64,000 nt of DNA from Mucilaginibacter sp. SMC90 (GTDB lineage: Bacteria; Bacteroidota; Bacteroidia; Sphingobacteriales; Sphingobacteriaceae). The number at the start of each line of letters is the position of its first letter. Within the stretch, counting starts at the first letter, position 1. The position numbers and the translations under genes were made by a program. Positions 28,210 to 36,972 of this stretch are shown here, one piece after another. Location of the stretch: NCBI RefSeq assembly GCF_022811725.1, contig NZ_CP094527.1, positions 3,782,001-3,846,000 of the forward strand, written 5' to 3'. Below the pieces are notes generated by a model. It saw only the letters and a program-made list of their open reading frames with translations. It was not told where the DNA came from and ran no database searches.

Positions 28210-28353
28210 ACCCAAGCTAAAATGGCTGCTTAGTTGTAAGTTCTGACGAAACTGATCACCTGATTCAGCGTCACTTTGACCAGTTAAGTAACGTCCATTT
28301 CGGGCACCAAATCCCTCCAATCAACCTTCTTTTAACTAGATTTATAGTTAACT

Positions 28354-29103
28354 TTATTGATAGGAAACATCCGACTCTACACTACGTTTTTTTCTCATGG
28401 AATCTCCCTTAAGTTCTATCCGGTGCGCGTCGTGTAGGATCCTGTCAAGTATGGCGTCAGCGATCGTTTTTTCTCCGATGACTTCGAACCATTTACTGAC
28501 CGGTAACTGGGAAGTGATGATCAAAGAGGTCTTGCCATGCCGGTCCTCTATGAGCTCCATGAGGGCTGCACGGCTCTGGGCATCAAAAGGCTGTATTCCG
28601 AAATCGTCAAGGATAAGTACCTGTTGCCTTTCGAACTTAGCGAGTTCCTTGATCTAGGAGCCGTTTGCTTTAGCCATTTTAAGTTTGGCAAAGAGTTTAG
28701 GAGTACTTGTATAGAAAACTCTGTAACCCAATATACAGGCCTGGTATCCCAAAGCCGTGGCCAGATAACTCTTTCCTATACCAGTGCTCCCGGTAACTAT
28801 AATATTTTCGAAACGGTCAATGAAATTACATTCAGCAAGACGCTGTACCTGGTTACGGTCCAAGCTGCGGCTGGCATGATAGTTCACATCTTCGATGGAG
28901 GCCTTATAGCGGAATTTGGCGTAGAGGATGGTACGTTCGATCTTCCGGTTCTGGCGATCATCCCATTCAGCGTCCACTAACTGGGCTAATAGTTCATCTG
29001 CCGTGTAATCATTTGTTTTACCTCCTTCCAGGCTGGTTTTAAAGGCATGGAACATGCCATAGAATTTCATTTTACGCAGTTTGTCTAATGTATTGTTATT
29101 CAT
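28354..29103 (-). pseudogene. istB: IS21 helper ATPase IstB, interrupted
   Basis: 250-codon frame from the ATG at 29103. The first half holds the Walker A motif (IVTGSTGIGKSYLATALGY) and FYTSTPKLFAKLK. After KANGS a TAG at 28654-28656 stops translation. The same frame then gives IKELAKFERQQVLILDDFGIQPFDA (Walker B) and SLIITSQLPVSKWFEVIGE to the stop at 28354. Usual IstB length is restored, so this is a single nonsense mutation. Confidence 0.88.
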
Positions 29104-29135
29104 GATGGTATGGGGTGTACGTATAGGTCTCAAGA

Positions 29136-30632
29136 TTATTTGTAATCGCCACGGATATTATCGTGGCAGGGCATCGGGAGTTCGTCCGCGAAAATGCTTT
29201 CCTCATAGTTGTCCATCTTGTTTTCCAGGATAGATTGTATGGTTTTGTAGTTGAAAACGCCAAAGCTGTTAGCGCGCTGGCAGGCCATGATCAGACGGTC
29301 ATTACCGATCTTTTTGGCAAAGCTGAGTACCCCCAGACAGGATTTGTAGGCCTGTTCCGGAAGCTGCTTCTTTTCGAGGATCTGAAGGATAAAGTACCGG
29401 ACATCTTCGTGAATACCGGCTGCCCAATTGAGGAACTTATCCGGAGTCCATTCGCTTTGAAAGCGGTGAGTACTGGCCATGTGTTCTTTGTCTGTTGTAT
29501 AGTCGTATGGAGCCTTATCACGTTTATGGGTGACGATACGTTCATAGTTGGAAAAGATCTCTACGGTTGTCCGCGAGTACAGGAGTTTAACCCGCCTGCC
29601 GATATAACGGTAAGGCACACTGTAATAGTGTTTGTCCGGTCCAAGGTTAACGTGACCGTTCTTGATCACCCGGGCGTGGAACAGCTTCTTGAACTGGTAA
29701 CGCTGCACAGGTAACGGAGCCAGCTCCTGCTTTTCGATCTCTTGAAACTGCATTCTGCGGCTGTAATTGCGTCCCTTTAGCATTTGAGTATTGTGCAGCT
29801 CGATCGCCTCGTAGATAGCCTTGTTCAGGTCGTTCAGCGTATGAAAGACCTCTTTACCCAGCGGCAGGTGCAGTTTAGTGTAAAGGATCTTGACAGCCCC
29901 CTCTACGAGTGCCTTATCCCGCGGACGATAGGCTCGCGCGGGAAGCACCGTTGCCCCATAATGGTCGGCGAAGTCTTCGAATGTTTCGTCGAGCGTAGGC
30001 TCATAACGATTGCTCTTCGTGATGGCTGCTTTGAGGTTGTCAGGTACAATTACAGCAGGTATGCCGCCGATGTAATGCATGGCATTCTCACAGGCTGCGA
30101 TAAAGTCTTCCTTCTGCTGGGTAGGTACAGCTTCTGCACAGGTAAGCTGACTGTCACCCAATATGGCTTCAAAGACCTCCACCGCAATGATTTCACCGGT
30201 CTCCTTATCCGTGAGGTGAAGCTTCTCCCCGGTAAAGTCAACATATAGCTTATCTCCTGCTTTATGATCCATATGCATGGTAGGATTCACCCGGGCCTTC
30301 CACTGATTGAAATAGAAGCAGAACTGGCTGTATTGATAACCGTCAGGAAACTCTTTGATATAGGCCTGCCAAAGGATAAAACGGGTCATGCCTGTTCGCT
30401 TGAGTTCCTTATCGACATGGGGGAAATAACGTACCATGCATTGCATTCGTGGAGAAGGCGGATGTTCTTTCGCTTTTCCGAAGAAATCCTCAAGTTCCCG
30501 GTCACTCAGGGCGTTTACTTCTTCAAAGCCGAATCCAGAGTTGCTAAATTGCGTCAAATACTTTTTGACAGTGTTGCGGGATGCGTCCGCCTGCGCAGCG
30601 ATCATCATGATACTGCGACCCTGGCTGTGCAT
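29136..30632 (-). CDS. istA: IS21 transposase IstA
   Basis: 498 residues. The N-terminal helix-turn-helix (SIMMIAAQADASRNTVKKYL) is followed by the DDE core (DFTGEKLHLTD, VPDNLKAAITKSNRYEP, YRPRDKALVEGAVKILYTKL) and the C-terminal Mu-type beta-barrel (VNLGPDKHYYSVPYRYIGRRVKLLYS). The in-frame sequence upstream of the ATG reads IRKILK behind a TAG, so a few N-terminal residues of the family may be lost or the start is here. Likely non-mobile because istB is broken. Confidence 0.87.
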   Translation of the reverse strand: MHSQGRSIMMIAAQADASRNTVKKYLTQFSNSGFGFEEVNALSDRELEDFFGKAKEHPPSPRMQCMVRYFPHVDKELKRTGMTRFILWQAYIKEFPDGYQYSQFCFYFNQWKARVNPTMHMDHKAGDKLYVDFTGEKLHLTDKETGEIIAVEVFEAILGDSQLTCAEAVPTQQKEDFIAACENAMHYIGGIPAVIVPDNLKAAITKSNRYEPTLDETFEDFADHYGATVLPARAYRPRDKALVEGAVKILYTKLHLPLGKEVFHTLNDLNKAIYEAIELHNTQMLKGRNYSRRMQFQEIEKQELAPLPVQRYQFKKLFHARVIKNGHVNLGPDKHYYSVPYRYIGRRVKLLYSRTTVEIFSNYERIVTHKRDKAPYDYTTDKEHMASTHRFQSEWTPDKFLNWAAGIHEDVRYFILQILEKKQLPEQAYKSCLGVLSFAKKIGNDRLIMACQRANSFGVFNYKTIQSILENKMDNYEESIFADELPMPCHDNIRGDYK

Positions 30633-30833
30633 CTTTAAGATCTTTCTTATCTACTCATGCTGATGTTGTGGTTAGCCATTCTTTAGGTTCATATGGTGCC
30701 CTCAAAAGGCTGGTTCGTCCTACAACGTTTTGCCGCGATCAGGGGTGGTCAGTTTGTCCGGAATGCCCTGGTCAGTCCGGGCCGGAACGGGTGGTCACCG
30801 GTTTGCGGAATGAACTGATCAGTTTCATCAGAA

Positions 30834-31937
30834 TCTCCACTGAAACCCAATAAAACAATTGATCTGAAAGCGGCACCCTGCGATTATTGCAATAGTGAGG
30901 AGATCTTTACGTCAAAAGCACTCTCCAAAAAAATCATTGATTTAAACTTTTCAGGAAGAGGGATCAAAGTATTCGTTACACAATACCATTCATATAGGTA
31001 TAAGTGCCTGAACTGTAAACTTGGGTTTGTACCGGACGGTTATCCGGCAGGTAAGATAAAACTGGGTCACAATTTAATCGTATGGGCGGTATACCAGCAT
31101 ATAGTTAACAAACAGGGCTTCGGGGTAATAGAGCATAACTTCAGAGATTTTTTTCATTTGTCTTTATCAAGTTCGACCTTCTTCGCATGTAAAGATTATT
31201 TTGTCAGGTACTATGAAACGACTTACCAAAAGCTGCTGGATAACATTGTCAAAAGTGCCGTTTTATATGTCGACGAAACTCCTTTCACTATGCAATTCGA
31301 GAAAGGATACGTATGGGTGTTCACCAATGGCACCGAAGTTATCTCCATATATAAACCAAACAGGGAGGCTGCTTTCCTCAGGGAATTTTTGAAAGAATTT
31401 ACTGGAGTGCTGGTTACAGATTTATAACGGGTATGATTCCATCAATTGCCGGCAGCAAAAATGCCTGATACATCTAATACGGGATTTTAATTCGGACTTG
31501 ATCAGAAATCCGTTTAACGAGGAATTTAAGCAGATTGCAAAAGGCTTCACGATGCTTTTGCAAAGAATTATCTCGGCTATTGACAGATTTGGATTGCAAA
31601 AATATCATCTTAACAGGTACAAAAAGATGCTACTGTATATTTTTCCAAAATACTGTCACAGGTCTGCCAAACCGAAATAGCGCAGCAGTATCAGACGAGG
31701 TTAAAAAAGAACCGTGATAGTTTATTTGAATTTCTTAATCACGATAATGTGGCTTGGAACAATAGTAATGCGGAGCACGCGATAAAAATACTGGCTCTGC
31801 ATACGAATAAAGATATTAATTCTTTTCGGAAATCAAGGATTGACGGATATTTAAAAATTATGAGTATTTATCAAACCTGTGAATATAAAAATTTAAGCTT
31901 TTTGAAGTTTCTGCTTTCGAAAAAAAAATCTGATTAA
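30834..31937 (+). pseudogene. IS66-family transposase remnant, two frameshifts
   Basis: The frame is open from the IS21 right end. It contains the zinc-ribbon (APCDYCNSEEIF ... YKCLNCKLGF), the IS66 core start (VLYVDETPFTMQFEKGYVWVFTN) and VLVTDL, where the frame breaks at about 31420. The next frame continues YDSINCRQQKCLIHLIRDFN to about 31625. A second shift leads to DATVYFSKILSQV and the C-terminal WNNSNAEHAIKILALHTNKDINSFRKSR typical of IS66 TnpC. The 5' end was removed by IS21. Confidence 0.85.
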
Positions 31938-31993
31938 CCGAAATACTTGATCGTTTGTTGCTCAATATCTTTTGCCTTTTAATATTTAAAAAA

Positions 31994-32020
31994 GAATCAG
32001 AGCGGGAATCGAACCAGAAC
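31994..32020 (-). other. tRNA 3'-end-like fragment
   Basis: On the minus strand the sequence reads TTCTGGTTCGATTCCCGCTC, which resembles a T-arm loop and 3' acceptor strand. The stem pairs only partly and no cloverleaf exists upstream, so it is not a tRNA gene. It may be a relic of an attachment site. The surrounding 31938-32347 shows no other gene. Confidence 0.3.
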
Positions 32021-32347
32021 TTTAAGTCCTTAAATTATAGCACATTATAAAATTTAAAAGATTATTCAACGATTTATACAAAAGTGTATTTGGCCATTAA
32101 TCGTCATATTACAATATATACAAAATAGTGGGTTTGAGACGAAATCGGAAACGATATTATTTATAATAATTGAATGATGGGCTCGAACTGTATCCATTGT
32201 TACCATATACTAGGGGATAATCATTGTTTGGACGGGATATGAAATATGTAAATCTTTCTGATTATCAATATTGTATTGAAGGTTAAAAAGTAGTCAGGCT
32301 AAATCAAATCCAAGTTTTTTCAATGAAATGACCTACACTTTACCGAT

Positions 32348-32533
32348 GTGGGCGTAGCAGTTACCGGAATGATCTTTAAAAGTGAATTTTTATGGGAGCA
32401 TATCATTAAGCAAAAAGGGATAGGGAAGTTTTTAATACTATATCACACCAATAAATTTAGAAATTTTATTAACAAGTCACAGTTAACACAAGAGGAATTG
32501 CTTTTTATAAAATCAAAAATAGCAAAGAAATAA
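32348..32533 (+). pseudogene. C-terminal fragment, possibly YcxB-like
   Basis: 61 residues (FKSEFLWEHIIKQKGIGKFLILYHTNKFRNFINKSQLTQEEL). The end resembles the tail of YcxB-like proteins, where a serine/phenylalanine-rich PKSAFT-type segment precedes an acidic helix. The frame is open a little upstream without a start, so it is more likely a gene remnant than a gene. Low confidence in family. Confidence 0.3.
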
Positions 32534-32610
32534 TTTGAGATAGACCTATTTATCCTGATAAAGTTACAGTATGGTTCAATTAAAAGCGGGTTAGATATTT
32601 CAAATCGACC

Positions 32611-32745
32611 TCACTCATCAAACAGAGTGGCTAAACGTTTCGGGTCGTCTAAAAATTGGTTCGTGGGGCCGTCGGATTTGAGTACTATTTTAGGCAAGTT
32701 GTCAATTTTATTGACAACTTTTTTACAGGTAAGCGGTGTGATACT
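32611..32745 (-). pseudogene. Possible 3' gene fragment
   Basis: The minus strand is open without a start codon and reads KIDNLPKIVLKSDGPTNQFL then DDPKRLATLFDE before TGA at 32611. Residue composition looks protein-like, but no family is recognised. It overlaps the hairpin at 32696-32725, which could be coincidental. Confidence 0.25.
32696..32725 (+). terminator. Perfect hairpin with T run
   Basis: AAGTTGTCAA (32696-32705) and TTGACAACTT (32711-32720) form a perfect 10-bp stem followed by TTTTA. It lies upstream of the promoter for the 33-kb genes. Confidence 0.6.
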
Positions 32746-32843
32746 TTAATAGTTGCCTATTTTTCTATATGTTCAGAAGAGCATTAAAATAATTTTTGAA
32801 AAGAATGATATTTAGAAATTGCTTGCAACTTTCGTTTAATTAA

Positions 32844-32851
32844 TATCTTTG
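32844..32851 (+). promoter_or_regulatory. Consensus -7 element TATCTTTG
   Basis: Exact match to the Bacteroidota TAnnTTTG box, about 30 bases before the small reading frame at 32888. A TTG-containing -33 candidate lies at about 32822-32826. It would also serve the tail-fibre-like gene at 33129. Confidence 0.55.
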
Positions 32852-32887
32852 GGACAAATATTACTTATCTAAACCATCACAACAATA

Positions 32888-33037
32888 ATGAAACAATTAA
32901 ACTTCACCGTGCTAATTTCGGCATGGCTCTCACCGTTACTGAACCAGCCAACATATCATTCTTTGTTAATGGGACTAATGTTCGTTAAACAGAATAAAAG
33001 ATTAATGAAATTGGAAGGAATGATGATTTCAAAATAA
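32888..33037 (+). CDS. Small 49-residue ORF of unknown function
   Basis: Starts MKQLNFTVLISAWLSPLL and ends KLEGMMISK. It has a hydrophobic N-terminal third but no clear lipobox or cleavage site. The support for it is position: a consensus promoter about 30 bases upstream and a downstream gene in the same direction. It could equally be the truncated N-terminus of a lost gene. Confidence 0.35.
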   Translation: MKQLNFTVLISAWLSPLLNQPTYHSLLMGLMFVKQNKRLMKLEGMMISK

Positions 33038-33128
33038 AGACCTTTTTAAGTGGAATGCAAAATCGTCATACAGTATCCCGACGGTTATAGATTCAAAAAT
33101 CCAACACAAAATATTAGAATACGGAACA

Positions 33129-34427
33129 ATGAACAAATTAATCTTAACCGGAATCTTCATCACTGGAACTTTAAACAGTGTATTTGCCCAGCAATGGACC
33201 ACAAACGGCGACCATATCGGCAACACCAATGTGGGTAGTGTTGTTATTGGCAGCACCAGCCCGGCTGTTATAAATAGCGCGGCTGCACTTTTCCCCGGAG
33301 TCACGCCAAAATTAAATATTTTGACCGGACAGGGTACAGCCCCTTTTTCCGAAGTGGTAACCATGTATCACCAGGGGGTAAGCGTCGATGCTGTTCCGCG
33401 GCAGATGGGCTTTTTGATGAAGCTTTCTACCGAATCGACAACCGAGACCAGCAAAATGGGCGGGATGATACTTGAAAGTAGTAACGGCTACGGCAATAAC
33501 CCGTCACTTAGTTTGGTAACCGGTAATGCTCGCCGGCTTTCTATTGATTACTATGGTAATGTCGGTATAGGCACTACAACCCCAACAGCTTCTCTTGAGG
33601 TTAACGGGGGCGGACGCTTTACAGGTAGTAACCCGCTTGGGGGGATCGGCGCCGGAATTGAAGTGTATTATAATACCAATGGAGGTTTTTTTCAGACCTT
33701 TGACCGAGCCGCCAGTACTTTTCTTCCGCTCAGTATCCAGGGTAGCAGTATCAATTTTAGCAATAGCGGCGCTTCAATCTCTAATCCTTCTTTAATAATA
33801 AAGGGAGGTAATGTTGGTATCGGTACGCCATCTCCTGTTTCTACTTTTCAGGCAGGCAACACCTTTCAAAAATTCAGCGCTGGAAATGCCGGGGGAGTAA
33901 ATCTTAATTACGGCACATCATATATGGGATTCAATGCTGCCCGCACCGGGAGCGGATCAACTGCAAGCTGGATAATTGACGGCGATAACTCTCACAATGG
34001 TGCAGGAGTTATCTATGGGGATGTTTCCGGCAATATTTACTTTGCCCCTTTACCTTCTGCCGGTACCTCACAAAGAACGCTCACCGATCTTGATATCAAA
34101 AATAGCATTACATTTAGGGTTGCCAATGACGGGGTGACTTATGCAAAAGCAATAACCGTGCAAATAGCGGTGGCGCCCGATTATGTATTTAAAAAAGATT
34201 ATAAACTGCCCAGGTTGAATGATGTGAAACAGTATATCGACCAAAATCAGCACCTCCCCGAAATACCTTCTGCCCGGGAAATGGAAAAAGATGGGATGAA
34301 CGTTGGCGAAATGAACAAGTTGTTGCTGAAGAAAGTTGAAGAGCTAACGCTGTATATGATAGAAAAAGATAAGCAAATTAATGCGTTGCAAAAAAGAGTT
34401 TCATCATTGGAAGCTCATCAGAAATAA
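33129..34427 (+). CDS. Secreted tail-fibre-like repeat protein with C-terminal coiled coil
   Basis: 432 residues with a signal peptide (to VFAQQ, about residue 20). The middle has beta-rich repeats with the recurring YYGNVGIGTTTPTASLEV and GGNVGIGTPSPVSTF motifs. Near the C-terminus is YKLPRLNDVKQYIDQNQHLPEIPSAREMEKDGMNVGEMNKLLLKKVEELTLYMIEKDKQI, followed by a short coiled coil. This architecture is common in exported Bacteroidota proteins. It resembles phage tail-fibre knobs but lacks any phage neighbours. The export route and role are unknown. Confidence 0.78.
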   Translation: MNKLILTGIFITGTLNSVFAQQWTTNGDHIGNTNVGSVVIGSTSPAVINSAAALFPGVTPKLNILTGQGTAPFSEVVTMYHQGVSVDAVPRQMGFLMKLSTESTTETSKMGGMILESSNGYGNNPSLSLVTGNARRLSIDYYGNVGIGTTTPTASLEVNGGGRFTGSNPLGGIGAGIEVYYNTNGGFFQTFDRAASTFLPLSIQGSSINFSNSGASISNPSLIIKGGNVGIGTPSPVSTFQAGNTFQKFSAGNAGGVNLNYGTSYMGFNAARTGSGSTASWIIDGDNSHNGAGVIYGDVSGNIYFAPLPSAGTSQRTLTDLDIKNSITFRVANDGVTYAKAITVQIAVAPDYVFKKDYKLPRLNDVKQYIDQNQHLPEIPSAREMEKDGMNVGEMNKLLLKKVEELTLYMIEKDKQINALQKRVSSLEAHQK

Positions 34428-35404
34428 TCATTATGAAAAAGGAAATACTTTGAGCAATTGACTTAAAAACAAATGTATTTAATCGCTTGATTTGCGGAAT
34501 TTTAAATGATCTCATATAAGACTCGGCGGAGGGTTGGAAACAATTATCACATTCTTGTTGCTTCTATTTCAATGCGGTGTATCTTCAATAAATCATCAGA
34601 TAACCTAATGGGGCGCCTTGAAAATAAACCAAACACTGCTTTGACTTTTATCAGCATTCATGTACAAAAGAAAGCGAACTTGCCACTAAATTCAAAAGTC
34701 AATCGCATGATTCTATATAAAAAAGTTCACTTTAAGAATTTTCCAATATAGTATACATTAACATTGTAAGAACAAACACTTGCAACAAGTAAGTATTGTT
34801 TAAAATTGGCGAAAAAATAAGTACTAGAGTTCGTATAAATTGCGTACTAGGCTATTCAGAAAGCTGCTTATCGTCGGGCACGGTTTCTAGTCTAAAGCTT
34901 ATTCCTGCTTATGACTGAATTGATAGAATATAAACCCAATACGAATTTTTCAACGGACAGTTATTTAGTTAAAATGAACGATTGCTTGCTGGTATTTCGT
35001 CGTTGCCAAAGTATATGGATATTTGCCTGCTAGACAGCTTCTAAGGTTGTCGTTAAGGATAATAATTTAATAATATGAATATTGAAAAGTTGCTTTTGTA
35101 TAAAAATATAATTAATTATATTTGGCTGACCTTGCAAAATGTATATGAGAACCTTATCGCAGTATCAAAACAATTCTCCTCGAGTTTCATTTGGACTTAT
35201 TCGATTTAAGATTTTTTTCAGAAATGTTTAACTCAATTTTACGGGGCTCAACTGCCGTTGTAAATCCGAAATCATACTAAATTGGATATTCCTCACCATA
35301 TTGACCCTTGTTGGCCAAATTGGTTTTGACCACTTTTAGTTATCTGAATCAAATAGTTGAGAATGTAAATGAATTGGTGAAGAGGGGGCAACTAAAATGG
35401 TTTT
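34428..35404. other. Gene-poor AT-rich stretch
   Basis: No supported gene. A plus-strand frame at 34506-34751 (81 codons) is basic and low in protein-like features and has no family resemblance. No repeats, hairpins with T runs or RNA genes were recognised. Confidence 0.5.
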
Positions 35405-35708
35405 TCCAGCTAAGCGGTAGTACTCCCAGGCAACTGCCGGTGGTATCAGGTCAATCACCCCTACAAGCGTTCCGCAGGCCTTAGACCTGATCAGGTGTAC
35501 CTGATTGCGGCCGGAATAAAAGTTAGGTAAAGCCGCATTCAGCCAGTTTCTGGCTGAATCTATCGAATGTAATTTTCTCCGGCAGGAACTGCAAGGTATG
35601 CTCGTCAGTCAGTAATTGGTAGATCTCTGCTGCCAGTTGTTCATAATGCCGAATATCCCCGGCACCCAGGGGATCGATACGGTAGGCTTTACTTTCTATA
35701 ACTGTCAT
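35405..35708 (-). pseudogene. GNAT acetyltransferase fragment, frameshifted
   Basis: The first frame starts MTVIESKAYRIDPLGAGDIRHYEQLAAEIYQLLTDEHTLQFLPEK. After about 35575 the coherent reading moves to another frame: HSIDSARNWLNAALPNFYSGRNQVHLIRSKACGTLVGVIDLIPPAVAWEYYRL, a GNAT beta-strand pattern (G-x-L-x-G-V-I-D-L). It then breaks off, so the acetyl-CoA-binding half is missing. The start overlaps the upstream gene by 4 bp (ATGA). Confidence 0.6.
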
Positions 35709-35977
35709 ATACAGAAACGCAGGATAATGGCTTTTGCGATCGCCTGAACCAATTCGGCAGGCACCTCACCGGCCGGATCTTTCCATTGCCAGCTTTGCCC
35801 GCTTTTAATAATCGTATGCGCCGCACTGCCCAACAATAGATCGATCTCCGTTGTTGCGCGGGTAACCGGCCCATTATTCAAGATCCTGAAAGAGTGATCT
35901 TTATTTTCAAAATGAAGGCGTAACAATTGTCCCATAACAGCGGACCGAAAATTAAAGGATTTTCTTATTCCTTCCAA
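35705..35977 (-). CDS. Small protein of unknown function
   Basis: 90 residues (RSAVMGQLLRLHFENKDHSF ... GSAAHTIIKSGQSWQWKDPAGE). No family recognised. The 4-bp overlap with the GNAT fragment downstream and the protein-like composition suggest a genuine former operon. Lying between fragments, it may itself be truncated. Confidence 0.45.
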   Translation of the reverse strand: MEGIRKSFNFRSAVMGQLLRLHFENKDHSFRILNNGPVTRATTEIDLLLGSAAHTIIKSGQSWQWKDPAGEVPAELVQAIAKAIILRFCI

Positions 35978-35983
35978 CGATTT

Positions 35984-36109
35984 TTAAATTCCGATCGACC
36001 GGAGTAACTCGTTCATCTCTTTCTGATGCCCCGTAATTTGCCCCGCCACTTCTTCCTGTTCTTCGATATCCAGCACGTTGCCGTCATAAATTGGACATTC
36101 CGGAGGCAT
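35984..36109 (-). pseudogene. Short C-terminal fragment upstream of the 90-residue gene
   Basis: 41 codons reading MPPECPIYDGNVLDIEEQEE then VAGQITGHQKEMNELLRSIG. The acidic, helical tail looks like the end of a larger protein whose 5' part is gone. Same strand and 6 bp before the next gene. Confidence 0.35.
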
Positions 36110-36215
36110 TGATCAACGCGTTCCGTTACACTTTGACCATGCTAACTTGCTGGTTTAAATATTGACAATTAATATCCATCAACACAATTCCTTGGTCCAA
36201 AACATGCGGAATAGC

Positions 36216-36420
36216 ATGATCAAGTAAACCGGAATGCCCAGTTTATACTAATCCAAACTTTACAGATAGCCAGTATGATGGTATCCTTACTGCCGATGGT
36301 AGCGAGGCGGCTGTTTTCAGTAATTTAACTCCTGGACGGTATTATGTAAAGGCCATTGGATATGCGAACCAGATGAAAGTTCAGGGAGACTCTATTGCCC
36401 CTGTGTTACGCCCGCTATAG
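36216..36420 (+). pseudogene. 3' fragment of an unrecognised protein
   Basis: The open frame without start reads NPNFTDSQYDGILTADGSEA then AVFSNLTPGRYYVKAIGYAN and ends TAG at 36418-36420. The pattern (surface-type beta domain, NLTPGRYYVKA) resembles the end of a CNA-B or carboxypeptidase-regulatory-like domain. The 5' part is missing. Confidence 0.4.
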
Positions 36421-36443
36421 GGGGAACGCGTCTAACTTTATAA

Positions 36444-36933
36444 TTGATGTTCGATGATAACAGGCATTTGATACTCCGGTTTATGAATATGGCTTACCCC
36501 TTCGATTTTTTTAAGATCAGGATTGTTCCAGCTGAATATCTTGCAACAAATCAAGGTCTGTTTTTAAATTCGGAACTACAATTTCAAGTTTCTCCTGCTG
36601 AAAATATAACACCTTACCATCCTGCGACTCAATTCGAGACGAGTAATGATATAAAGGTAAACGGAAAAACCTCACACGTCGGTAGGTATAGTTTTATTTA
36701 CAATTCCAGGTGGAAAGGAATGGAAAATGATCTTTAATTCAGCAGCAGGTATACCCGGTATTAAAGAGGATGGTTCAACTACCGACGATCCCGCGAAGGA
36801 GGTTATAGTTGTAACTACCAAACCAGTGAAATCAGCGACGATGAATGACCGGTTTAAAATAGAAGTGAATGATAAAGGCTTTACATTACTTTGGGAGAAT
36901 TTAGAAGTTCGGGTGAAGGTGAAAGCCAATTAA
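36444..36933 (+). pseudogene. DUF2911 protein remnant, frameshifted and 5'-truncated
   Basis: The first frame gives TQFETSNDIKVNGKTSHVGRYS, then is lost by an extra T in the T run near 36690. The correct frame continues LFTIPGGKEWKMIFNSAAGIPG and ends VNDKGFTLLWENLEVRVKVKAN. This is the DUF2911 pattern (N-G-K-x-x-x-G-x-Y-S-L-F-T-I-P). The N-terminal part with the usual WRTGANEAT block has been replaced. Confidence 0.7.
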
Positions 36934-36939
36934 TTAAAA

Positions 36940-36966
36940 AGGCTGGACATTAAATTCCAGCGTTTT
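36940..36966. terminator. Convergent hairpin
   Basis: GCTGGA (36942-36947) pairs with TCCAGC (36956-36961), followed by GTTTTCTT. It sits between the DUF2911 remnant and the converging integrase remnant. Confidence 0.55.
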
Positions 36967-36972
36967 CTTATT

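Larger units (their letters stand above)
28241..30833 (-). mobile_element. IS21-family element with broken istB
   Basis: Ends share a 26-bp inverted repeat with four mismatches (28241-28266 and 30808-30833; common part GAAACTGATCA). Repeated TGGTCA/TGACCA-type units inside both ends (for example 28290-28302 and 30745-30775) fit the multiple transposase-binding repeats of IS21. It carries istA then istB on the minus strand. No clear target duplication is visible. The right end cuts an IS66-like gene whose 5' part is absent, so it inserted into or recombined with older IS debris. Confidence 0.8.

Noticed and set aside
28397..28980. Plus-strand frames opposite istB
   Set aside because: Antisense shadows of a recognised ATPase gene.
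33129..34427. Prophage tail gene
   Set aside because: The protein resembles tail fibres but has a signal peptide and no phage genes nearby; such exported proteins are common in Bacteroidota.
34506..34751. 81-codon frame in the gene-poor stretch
   Set aside because: Basic, low-complexity-like composition and no recognisable fold; likely chance.
36727..36933. Separate 68-codon gene
   Set aside because: It is the second half of the frameshifted DUF2911 remnant, not an independent gene.
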